The notes beneath the pieces are model-generated. The model saw only the letters and a list, made by a program, of their open reading frames with translations. It was not told the origin of the DNA and made no database searches. Source: an uncultured Saprospiraceae bacterium (GTDB lineage Bacteria > Bacteroidota > Bacteroidia > Chitinophagales > Saprospiraceae). Taken from it: a stretch of 46,107 nucleotides of DNA. Of this stretch, positions 23,633-31,152 are shown one piece after another. Position 1 is the first letter of the stretch, and each line of letters starts with the position of its first letter. The stretch is taken from positions 1-46,107 of the forward strand of contig CAKZLL010000450.1 in NCBI GenBank assembly GCA_937125475.1, in the 5' to 3' direction. The position numbers and the translations under genes are program-made.

Positions 23633-24526
23633 TTACACTTCACAAATTTCTACTGCTTTTTTCAATGCAGCTAATCGGTCTTCTTGTGTTTTTCCCGTAG
23701 GAATAAATTCTTGACCAATAAAACCTGTGTAGCCCGTTTTTTTAATTTCTTCCATAATGAAACGATAGTTTAATTCTTGAGTTTCATCGATTTCATGCCT
23801 TCCAGGAACGCCTGCGGTATGATAATGAGAAATATATTCATGATATTTTCGGATTGTTGCCACGACATCGCCTTCCATAATTTGAGCGTGATAAATATCA
23901 TATAGAATTTTAAAATTAGGCGAGTCAATCATTTCACACAACGCCACACCCCATTCCATATTATCGAACTGATGATCAGGATGATCGACTTTTGAATTCA
24001 AATATTCCATTGAAATCGTAATTCCATTATCTTCTGCCAAACCGATAATGCGTCGAATTCCATTTTTACAATTAATCATATTTTGGTAATCCGTCCGTCC
24101 TTGTCGTTGCCCAGATAGACAAATTAGGTTTTTAACACCTGCTTTGACCGCTTTTGGAATGAGTTTTTTATAATAAAGCTCTAATGCATCATGATTGTCA
24201 GGATTAGTATAAAAATTATTTAATACCACGCCATCAGGATATTTATCCCATCCCATTGCGCAAGTCAAACCATAATCTGCCATTACTTCCCATTCTTTTG
24301 GTCCAGTAAGTTCGATTGAGTGCATTCCGAAACCTTGAACGGCTTTGCATAACTCTGGAAATGGTACTTTTCCATAACACCAATGAGAAACGGAGTGCTT
24401 GAATGCGCCTTTTAATTCTATAAAATCTTCCATGTTAGATTGATTTTGCCTAGCTAAAATATTAGAATTTAATAAAACTCCGCCTGCTGCAAGAGCTGAG
24501 GTTTTCATGGCATTTCTTCGATTCAT
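23633..24526 (-). CDS. TIM-barrel sugar isomerase, hydroxypyruvate isomerase-like, exported
   Basis: This 297-residue protein begins with a twin-arginine-like signal (NRRNAMKTSALAAGGVLL), so it is probably exported or membrane-associated via Tat. The body is an AP-endonuclease-2 type TIM barrel: HSVSHWCYGKVPFPELCKAV at the first strand, ISMEYLNSK with a metal-ligand glutamate, ILYDIYHAQIMEGDV with Asp and His ligands, and GFIGQEFIPTG with the last Glu. This matches hydroxypyruvate isomerase and related Bacteroidota sugar epimerases. The gene starts four bases after the CoA-transferase gene ends, so the two form an operon. The substrate is not known. Confidence 0.82.
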   Translation of the reverse strand: MNRRNAMKTSALAAGGVLLNSNILARQNQSNMEDFIELKGAFKHSVSHWCYGKVPFPELCKAVQGFGMHSIELTGPKEWEVMADYGLTCAMGWDKYPDGVVLNNFYTNPDNHDALELYYKKLIPKAVKAGVKNLICLSGQRQGRTDYQNMINCKNGIRRIIGLAEDNGITISMEYLNSKVDHPDHQFDNMEWGVALCEMIDSPNFKILYDIYHAQIMEGDVVATIRKYHEYISHYHTAGVPGRHEIDETQELNYRFIMEEIKKTGYTGFIGQEFIPTGKTQEDRLAALKKAVEICEV

Positions 24527-24530
24527 GATT

Positions 24531-25580
24531 TTATTTAATTTTAAATGGTAAAGCGATAGTAGTTAACTTTGTACCTTTTGCCGTTTCGAATTCCTCAAAA
24601 GTCCCTTTGCTTTGATGATAATGTGATTTTTCGAGTTCTTCAATTTCTAAAATAGGCGCGGCACACACATCTTGCCCTTTTAGGATTTTCATCCAATCAT
24701 CGAGCGTTTTAGTTTTGAAAAGAGCTTCTACTTCATGTTTTGGAAATTTGATATTCATCACATCGAAAGGGCTTTTTCTTTTCCATTCAGGTTTGCCAAC
24801 AATTTCAACAAGGTTATTCCAAAACTTCAATTCTAATGCACCAATCGACAACCACTTCTCATCCAAACATTGATAAGCGGCATAATTAACGGTCGTTTTT
24901 CCATTAATAACATTGAATTGTCTATAATCCAAACCACCTTTGTGAAGCGCATAAGGAACTGCCAAAAATGGATTAATAGCATCTGCAATCGACACATCTA
25001 CAAAACTTCCTTTGCCCGTTCGTTCTTTTTTCAAAAGTGCTGCTTGTAGCGCCATAACTGCCATATACGAGCCAGTAATATCCGAAAACTGTGTATCTGA
25101 AACACTTGGTTTGCCATTTTCATCTTTCATTAAAGACATCACACCAGCATAAGCCAAATAATTAAAATCATGTCCAGCTTCATTTGAATAATCATTATTT
25201 TGACCATAACCTGTCAAGGAAACATAGACAATATTTGGGTTTATTTTTTTAATATCTTCATAACCGAAACCCCAAGCATTCATTGCTCCTGGGCGAAATT
25301 GTTCGATCAAAGCATCTGCGCTTTTAATGATTTCCAACAAGTCCGTTTTCCCCGTTTCTGAATTATAATCAATTATTTTTATCGTTTTATTATGGTTCAA
25401 TTGATGAAATAATAAACTTGCCCCATCGACTTGAGCACCACTTGCCCGAGCGTAATCCATTCTTTTAGGGCTTTCAATTTTAATAACTTCTGCCCCCATT
25501 TGAGCCAATAAATGCGTACCTAAAGGACCAGGTAACAATCTCGTGAAATCAATTATTTTAATACCTTCTAATGCCTTCAT
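24531..25580 (-). CDS. CaiB/BaiF-family CoA-transferase or acyl-CoA racemase
   Basis: This 349-residue protein belongs to the family III CoA-transferases. The start LEGIKIIDFTRLLPGPLGT and the following MGAEVIKIESP are hallmarks. GHD (136-138) supplies the His-Asp of alpha-methylacyl-CoA racemase, and SDTQFSDITGSYMAVMALQA replaces the usual glycine-rich 'ADMGGG' loop. The glutamate in GALELKFWNNL matches the family's 'ALEPKF' motif. The resemblance to racemases of 2-methylacyl-CoA is stronger than to oxalate or carnitine transferases. Both are cytoplasmic. It is first in a two-gene operon with the TIM-barrel isomerase, which suggests a shared catabolic pathway that cannot be named. Confidence 0.86.
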   Translation of the reverse strand: MKALEGIKIIDFTRLLPGPLGTHLLAQMGAEVIKIESPKRMDYARASGAQVDGASLLFHQLNHNKTIKIIDYNSETGKTDLLEIIKSADALIEQFRPGAMNAWGFGYEDIKKINPNIVYVSLTGYGQNNDYSNEAGHDFNYLAYAGVMSLMKDENGKPSVSDTQFSDITGSYMAVMALQAALLKKERTGKGSFVDVSIADAINPFLAVPYALHKGGLDYRQFNVINGKTTVNYAAYQCLDEKWLSIGALELKFWNNLVEIVGKPEWKRKSPFDVMNIKFPKHEVEALFKTKTLDDWMKILKGQDVCAAPILEIEELEKSHYHQSKGTFEEFETAKGTKLTTIALPFKIK

Positions 25581-25751
25581 TTTTTATTTTTCATTTAATA
25601 CGTCACCCTCAATTGAAATGCGTATAAGTTTATTAACAATTTAATAATGAACTAAAAAAACGTGTAGAAACGCTTTTTTCTCAATCATAACCCGATTTTC
25701 AGCAACTTTGATCTCTAGAATTTGCTATTGTTTTAAGAGGAGTTTTAGAAT

Positions 25752-26061
25752 AGACTTGTACGGCGGTTAGTAATTTAGCGAAACGGCAGGAGATTAAGTA
25801 CCATGTAACAAAAATAAATTAATGTTTTAGGTTCAGAGAACCGACACCGTTTGTAGTTATCAAGGAACAGGATATTTAAAGTGCATCGAACCGACACCAA
25901 GGCTATAAAATATTGATTTATAATGACTTATAGAACAAGGCTTCGGTGCGATGCACCTAAAATAAATCTATTTATTGATAGCTACAAACGGTATCGGTTC
26001 TCTGAACCTAGACATTAAATAACTTTTGTTACAGTGTAATTAAGTAGCCGCCATACAAGTC
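25752..26061. repeat. Hairpin-rich palindromic repeat element, copy 2
   Basis: Terminal inverted repeats GACTTGTACGGCGG (left) and CCGCCATACAAGTC (right, 26048-26061) match with one difference. Inside are hairpins GGTTC-AGA-GAACC (25830), a decayed one at about 25880-25892 (AGTGC-ATC-GAACC), GGTGC-GAT-GCACC (25945) and GGTTC-TCT-GAACC (25996), each next to GACACC or its complement. The right half is nearly identical to copy 1 at 13221-13277. It ends two bases before the stop codon of the gene at 26064 and fills most of the gene-free stretch 25581-26063. Confidence 0.82.
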
Positions 26062-26063
26062 CA

Positions 26064-26741
26064 TTAATACTCTTTTACTTTTCTCTCAGCCATGTAAAGG
26101 ACAAAAAAGAAAATGGGTTCATCTGCATCATCTCCAGTCATCATCATACGAAAAGCAGTGAGCGCACTTTGATGATCGCCCATTTTATAATAAGCATATC
26201 CTTCAAAAAAAGCGGCTTCTGAAATGACATCTTCATCTACTTGAGCTTTTTGAAACTCCTCGACTGCACCGATATAATTATGGTCATCTATAAGATAAAT
26301 CATACCTCTTGCTATGTACAAATTTCCATCTCTATCGGATTCTAACTCTCTTTCTTCTTCTTCTGCAATATCTTCATTGATCGCATCTAAATCATCCAAT
26401 TCATCCTTAAATGCTTCATTATCAGATAATTTATTCAGCCCTTCGATATAGTATTGATAAGTTGCATCACATTCGTTTATTAATTTTTCAACAAAAAAAA
26501 GCAAAAATTCATCTTCGTCACTTACTCCATTCGTTGAGGCAATAAGTTCTTTTCTTGCTTTTTTAGAGACATTCATCACCGTTTTTAAGCAATCTGGAAT
26601 ATCATCTTCCGTTAAGTCAATATCAGTAATATCAACACTTTCAAAGCAATCACAAGCCTTGTTCATTAATGTATCTAATGGTGTTTGCCCGTAAGAAAAA
26701 ATAGCTGACAATAGGAAGATAGTGAAAAATAATTGTTTCAT
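26064..26741 (-). CDS. Secreted protein of unknown function, possibly TPR-containing
   Basis: I cannot assign a family to this 225-residue protein. A signal peptide (cleavage near SYGQ, residue 19) is followed by MNKACDCFESV, the short Cys-containing opening common in uncharacterised Bacteroidota periplasmic proteins, and a very acidic central stretch (EEEERELESDRDGN). The last 80 residues look like two TPR helices pairs: GNLYIARGMIYLIDDHNY, then AAFFEGYAYYKMGDHQSALT. It probably acts in the periplasm in protein-protein contacts. It lies alone; the repeat element begins right after its stop codon. Confidence 0.6.
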   Translation of the reverse strand: MKQLFFTIFLLSAIFSYGQTPLDTLMNKACDCFESVDITDIDLTEDDIPDCLKTVMNVSKKARKELIASTNGVSDEDEFLLFFVEKLINECDATYQYYIEGLNKLSDNEAFKDELDDLDAINEDIAEEEERELESDRDGNLYIARGMIYLIDDHNYIGAVEEFQKAQVDEDVISEAAFFEGYAYYKMGDHQSALTAFRMMMTGDDADEPIFFFVLYMAERKVKEY

Positions 26742-26840
26742 CTGACTTGTTTTTTATGCATTAAAATATTCTGATATACTTGTTTTCTTTTCCTATTTAG
26801 ATGCTGTTTCATTATAAATTGGTGCGCCAAAATCAAACGA

Positions 26841-27602
26841 TTACTTTAATTCCAACAAAACAGGACAATGATCCGATTGATGAACATCCGTTAGTTGACG
26901 GCACGACACAATCTGATCTTGTAGATTATTAGAAACAGAATGATAATCAATGCGCCAACCTCGATTATAAGACCGATTACTTCGACGATAACTCCACCAA
27001 CTATATTCTCCTAATTCAGGGTTTTTGTACCGAAAAGCATCCGTAAAACCACTATCTAACCAATCCGTCATCCATTCTCGTTCCGCGGGTAAATGCCCTG
27101 ACATTTTTTTAGCTTTGTCTGGATTATACACATCAAGTTCGTTATGTGCTACATTATAATCGCCCATGATGACTAATTTCGGACGTGTTTTTTTCAATTC
27201 ATCGACCCATACTTGAATATCTTTTAAAAATTGAATTTTTATTGCTTGACGCGCTTCACCGCTAGAACCCGATGGAAAATAACAGCTTAAAACGGTTAAA
27301 TCACCAAAATCAGCTCGAATGATTCGCCCTTCATTATCATACAAAGGAATGCCACAACCCGTTTCAACCAAATCTGGTTTTACTTTGGAAAGCAAACCTA
27401 CACCGCTATATCCTTTCTTTTGAGCCGAAAACCAATGACAATGATAGCCGAGCGCCTCGAATACTTCGACAGGAATTTGCGCTGGCATTGCTTTCAGTTC
27501 TTGAAAACCAACGATATCAAAATCGTTTTCTGCTAAAAATTCAACTAAGCCTTTTTTGATCGCTGCGCGAATGCCATTAAGATTATAGGAAATTATTTTC
27601 AT
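26841..27602 (-). CDS. xth: Exodeoxyribonuclease III
   Basis: This 253-residue enzyme has the length and all motifs of ExoA/Xth AP endonucleases: IISYNLNGIRAAIKKG at the start, VGFQELKA with the metal-binding Glu35, LSCYFPSGSS, VIMGDYNVAH with the catalytic Asp/Asn, WRIDYHSVS, and QSDHCPVLLEL with the final Asp-His. It cleaves DNA 5' of abasic sites and removes 3' blocks in base-excision repair. The start at 27602 is chosen because the family starts at MKIISYN; a longer frame upstream would add 37 unrelated residues. A -7 box (27632-27639) lies about 30 bases before it. Confidence 0.95.
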   Translation of the reverse strand: MKIISYNLNGIRAAIKKGLVEFLAENDFDIVGFQELKAMPAQIPVEVFEALGYHCHWFSAQKKGYSGVGLLSKVKPDLVETGCGIPLYDNEGRIIRADFGDLTVLSCYFPSGSSGEARQAIKIQFLKDIQVWVDELKKTRPKLVIMGDYNVAHNELDVYNPDKAKKMSGHLPAEREWMTDWLDSGFTDAFRYKNPELGEYSWWSYRRSNRSYNRGWRIDYHSVSNNLQDQIVSCRQLTDVHQSDHCPVLLELK

Positions 27603-27631
27603 TTTAATTTTAATTTCGTAAGAATATGGCA

Positions 27632-27639
27632 CAAAATTA
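27632..27639 (-). promoter_or_regulatory. -7 box for xth
   Basis: TAATTTTG on the minus strand fits TAnnTTTG exactly, 29 bases before the chosen start; it also supports that start over the longer frame. No TTTG is seen at -33. Confidence 0.5.
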
Positions 27640-27758
27640 CGATAAGTATTTTTAATTTTGTTGGTGATTTCAAAGAGATATAATAAAGTGTAAAGAAAAC
27701 AGTTGTAATACAATCAATTCAAAGAAGATTAAGTTTAGTATTAAAATCCTTTCTTAAC

Positions 27759-27782
27759 TAGTAGACTTATATAAGTCTACTA
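27759..27782. promoter_or_regulatory. Perfect 24-bp palindrome between divergent genes
   Basis: TAGTAGACTTAT is followed directly by its complement ATAAGTCTACTA. It lies 157 bases before the xth start and 165 bases before the start of the DUF5686 gene. It could be an operator for either. The surrounding gene-free stretch (27603-27946) otherwise holds only the two -7 boxes. Confidence 0.45.
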
Positions 27783-27893
27783 TTCAATTACCATCAATCT
27801 ACTATTTCAATAAAAACACATTATAAAAATTATCAAAAAAATATAGATAATTTTAATATACTTATTAATACGATTAATAAACAGAACATTGAG

Positions 27894-27901
27894 TAGGTTT
27901 G
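27894..27901 (+). promoter_or_regulatory. -7 box for the DUF5686 gene
   Basis: TAGGTTTG fits TAnnTTTG exactly, 45 bases before the ATG at 27947. No TTTG is seen at -33. Confidence 0.5.
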
Positions 27902-27946
27902 GTTATTTGATCAACTTACACAAGGTTGAAAGATGCATAATACAAA

Positions 27947-30457
27947 ATGAAACGAATTTTTAAAGCACCAAAATCTTTATGGGTTTTGTGCCTTTTCTTG
28001 ATGTGTACTCATCAAGTAATGGCTCAAACATTTACGATCAAAGGAAGAGTAATAGATTATGACACAGAGGAATCCATGCCTTTTGCCAATGTTTTTTTTG
28101 AAAATGGAACAGGCGTAACAACCGATTTAGAAGGGTATTATATACTCGAAACCGACGAATTAGAAGATAGTTTAATCGTTTCTTCGATGGGATCTGAAGA
28201 TTTAAAAAAATCTGTTAATCCCGATTTGGCAATACAAGAGATCAATTTTAAATTGCGTTCTTCTAGCTTAGTAATGACAGAACTCGTCATTTATCCTGGT
28301 GAAAATCCAGCTCATCCGATTGTTAGAGGTATTATAGCCAATCGAAAAACGAATAATATCGAGAAAAGAAACAGTTATGAATGCGAACGATACAGTAAAG
28401 TAGAACTCGATTTACATAATTTTGATACGACGCTTTTTGATAGTAAAGTCATGAAGCCTTTTGATTTCATTTTGGATAATATTGATAGTACTTCCGACGA
28501 AAAAATCTTCTTGCCAGCTTATATTAATGAAAATATTGATGATCTCTTTTTTATAAAAAAACGACCGCTCAAGGTTATACAACGCGCAACACGAACCTCA
28601 GGTGTAGATGCTTCTACAGTTGTAGCGCAAACAAAACGCTTGCATCAAGCTTATAATATTTATGATACTTGGATTCCTGTTTTAGAAAAACAATTCGCTA
28701 GTCCTGTCTCTTCATTGGGCTTTTTTTACTACAAATATTACCTTATTGATAGTACTTTCATTAATGATAAATGGAGTTATCAAATCAAATTTGAACCTAA
28801 ACGCAAGCAAGAAAATACCTTTTTTGGAGAATTTTGGGTCGCGGATACTTCTTTTGCTATCGTTCGATTGAATATGCGCAAAACGCCAGAAGTGAATTTA
28901 AACCTAGTCGATCGTGTCCTTATTTTTGAAGAATATGGGACAAAAGATAGTCTTTGGCTGCCTGTCAAGCAGAAAATGGTTGTAGATTTTTTACCTACGG
29001 ATAAGTTCCCAGGAATTATTGCTCGGAAAACTACGGTTTTTAAGTCCTTTAAAATAGATGATCCGACGACGATAACCCGATACAAAGAAAAAGACCCCGA
29101 AGATTATGAAGTCGTTGAACTAAAAAGACCTGATGAATATTGGGACGAAAATCGTTTTGAAGAGTTAAGTAAAAATGAATTGACCGTTTATCAAATGATT
29201 GATAGTGTTAAAAATTCTCCTATTTATAAAAAATATTCGGATGCAGTTTATACGATTACGACAGGTTGGCTTAAAATTGGAAAACTCGAAATTGGGCCTC
29301 ATTATAATATCTATGGAGGAAATATAGTCGAAGGCAATCGTTTTCAATTAGGATTAGGAACGAATTTAGAATTTAGCAAAAAATTCCGTCCAGAGATTTT
29401 TGTGGGTTATGGTACTAAAGATAAAAAATGGAAATATGGCGGAAAATTTCAATATAATTTTAAAGGACAACCACGAAGAACATTCATCGGGGCTAGTTTT
29501 TTTGATGATGTGATTTATTCTAATCAAAGTTCAGAAGAAGCAATTGCAACGAGTTCTTTGGCTAGTTTTTTTAGGCGTGATATTCCACAGCGATTATTAC
29601 ATTCTAAGGAAGCAAAAGTATTTTATCAAAAAGAATTTAAACGAGGTTGGTCAACTAGATTTTCTCTTTTAAATCGAGAAGTAGATCCTTATGGCGGTGT
29701 TTATGCAGATGGTTCAGGTTTTAATTTTCAGTTTATTTCACCTCAAACCAACGAAATCGACACAATTGTCACAACAACAGAATTCACATTCAAGCTTCGT
29801 CATGCGTATAAAGAACAATATGTTGCTGGCTTTTTTGAACGAATTAGTTTAGGATCAAGATATCCGATTTATTCGTTACAATATACCGCAGGAATTAAAG
29901 ACGTAATGGGTAGTGAGCATACCTATCACAAAATAGCGATTGATTATGATCATTGGTTTTTTATTCAACCTTTGGGCTGGACGCGCTATTATCTTCGAGC
30001 GGGAAAAACCTTTGGAACATTACCTTCTTTACTCCTAGAAGGACATACAGGAAATGAAACTTATTTTTATGGTGCGAATACTTTCAATTTGATGAATAGG
30101 TATGAATTTACGAGTGATACGTATTTATGCTGGACGGTTGTCCATCATTTTGATGGTTATTTATTTAATAAAATTCCGTTGCTTAGAAAATTAGATTGGA
30201 GAGCATTGGCTGGATTTAGAGGCGTTTGGGGCACATTAACAGATGCAAATGCCGAAGCGAATCGCCTTAACACCTCAGATGTTGGCGGGACAATTCCTTT
30301 TCGTTCGCCATTTCCTACACCTTATATGGAAGCCAATTTTGGTATAGAGAATATATTTAAGGTGTTTCAAATTCAAGCCATTTGGCGATTGAATTACATG
30401 GACAACCCCGAAGCCAATAGATTTATGATTCAAGGTGGAGTTTATTTTGCGTTTTAA
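27947..30457 (+). CDS. DUF5686-family outer-membrane protein with carboxypeptidase-regulatory domain
   Basis: This 836-residue protein begins with a signal peptide (cleavage near VMAQ, residue 27). Residues about 29-110 are a CarboxypepD_reg-like beta-sandwich (TIKGRVIDYDTEESMPFANV and FLEGYY-like VTTDLEGYYIL). The rest matches the DUF5686 family, with ELVIYPGENPAHPIVRGIIA and NSYECERYSKVEL at about 115-160. The second half is a chain of beta strands ending in an aromatic residue (VYFAF), typical of an outer-membrane barrel. The function is unknown; it resembles TonB-dependent receptors only in its N-terminal domain and has no plug. It is monocistronic, ending in a hairpin at 30461. Confidence 0.83.
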   Translation: MKRIFKAPKSLWVLCLFLMCTHQVMAQTFTIKGRVIDYDTEESMPFANVFFENGTGVTTDLEGYYILETDELEDSLIVSSMGSEDLKKSVNPDLAIQEINFKLRSSSLVMTELVIYPGENPAHPIVRGIIANRKTNNIEKRNSYECERYSKVELDLHNFDTTLFDSKVMKPFDFILDNIDSTSDEKIFLPAYINENIDDLFFIKKRPLKVIQRATRTSGVDASTVVAQTKRLHQAYNIYDTWIPVLEKQFASPVSSLGFFYYKYYLIDSTFINDKWSYQIKFEPKRKQENTFFGEFWVADTSFAIVRLNMRKTPEVNLNLVDRVLIFEEYGTKDSLWLPVKQKMVVDFLPTDKFPGIIARKTTVFKSFKIDDPTTITRYKEKDPEDYEVVELKRPDEYWDENRFEELSKNELTVYQMIDSVKNSPIYKKYSDAVYTITTGWLKIGKLEIGPHYNIYGGNIVEGNRFQLGLGTNLEFSKKFRPEIFVGYGTKDKKWKYGGKFQYNFKGQPRRTFIGASFFDDVIYSNQSSEEAIATSSLASFFRRDIPQRLLHSKEAKVFYQKEFKRGWSTRFSLLNREVDPYGGVYADGSGFNFQFISPQTNEIDTIVTTTEFTFKLRHAYKEQYVAGFFERISLGSRYPIYSLQYTAGIKDVMGSEHTYHKIAIDYDHWFFIQPLGWTRYYLRAGKTFGTLPSLLLEGHTGNETYFYGANTFNLMNRYEFTSDTYLCWTVVHHFDGYLFNKIPLLRKLDWRALAGFRGVWGTLTDANAEANRLNTSDVGGTIPFRSPFPTPYMEANFGIENIFKVFQIQAIWRLNYMDNPEANRFMIQGGVYFAF

Positions 30458-30460
30458 TTA

Positions 30461-30507
30461 TTTGCGATTTCGTAGGGCAAAAGCCTGCCTTTGCCCTACA
30501 ATCACAA
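30461..30507. terminator. Hairpin between convergent genes
   Basis: GTAGGGCAAA (30472-30481) pairs perfectly with TTTGCCCTAC (30490-30499), and the outer bases TTTG and GAT pair with ATC and CAAA. T-runs are weak on both sides, so termination is likely but not certain. Confidence 0.55.
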
Positions 30508-30515
30508 ATTTCATT

Positions 30516-30755
30516 CTAAACATATGGCTCAATAGCAGGTTTTTCGTTATTGTAACCTATAATATTTTGAATGGTGCTAGATTTAGGTGCAAAAAGCACC
30601 TTAGGCAATCGACGATAACTACTTTCTAAAGCATTGAATGCTTCACTTACTTCCCAATTGTTGGTTAAAGCATTTTCTACTTCTAAAGTTTCAATGGAAG
30701 TCGTTTCGTGATATAAATACTTAATTAACAGCTCTGATGTAAATTTATTTTTCAT
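30516..30755 (-). CDS. Small anti-sigma-like helical protein
   Basis: This 79-residue protein starts at MKNKFTSELLIKYLYHETT. It resembles the short helical proteins of Bacteroidota in which a 'FT..LI.YLY.E.' helix is followed by an acidic linker and LTNNWEVSEAFNALE, similar to the N-terminal part of anti-sigma factors. No zinc-binding Cys or membrane helix is present, so it may be a small regulator of unknown target. The start at 30755 is preferred over an upstream ATG at 30794, which would add unrelated residues. It is convergent with the DUF5686 gene. Confidence 0.65.
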   Translation of the reverse strand: MKNKFTSELLIKYLYHETTSIETLEVENALTNNWEVSEAFNALESSYRRLPKVLFAPKSSTIQNIIGYNNEKPAIEPYV

Positions 30756-30802
30756 TTTTGACACGCTTATTCTACTATGAGGTAATAGAGACACTACTAA
30801 TA

Positions 30803-30982
30803 TAACTTAAATAATAGTCTTTATTGACAAAATTAATATGCTTGCAAAATCATCTTTTAACTTTCTACTTCATTAGTTTTTTGGCAGATAACAAGGCCAT
30901 TTTTCTCAAAACTGCCTTGCCTAAAACTAAAATCTGTATTTTTTGGCTATAAGAACTTTTGTCAATAGAGACTAATAAGTTA
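30803..30982. repeat. Nested inverted-repeat element with internal hairpin
   Basis: The outer arms TAACTTAAATAATAGTCTTT... (30803-30832) and their near-complement (30957-30982, TTTTGTCAATAGAGACTAAT and onward) match at about 22 of 26 positions with a small gap. Inside, TTAGTTTTTTGGCA pairs with TGCCTAAAACTAA. It fills much of the gene-free stretch 30756-31152, where no other feature is seen. It may be a miniature mobile element. Confidence 0.5.
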
Positions 30983-31152
30983 CAACTTTTCATTAAAAAA
31001 ATCAATAGTAAAACGGGAACAAATAAGAATTATTGTTATATTTCCTATATTTAGTCAATTCCTAGATAAACAACCATATTCATTCGACGGATCTAAAGGT
31101 TATTAGGACTTCACTACTGTTCGCTATATCATGAACGAAATTAAAACCTGTT

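Noticed and set aside
27603..27713. 37-residue N-terminal extension of exonuclease III
   Set aside because: The family starts at MKIISYN, and a -7 box lies inside the extension at 27632-27639.
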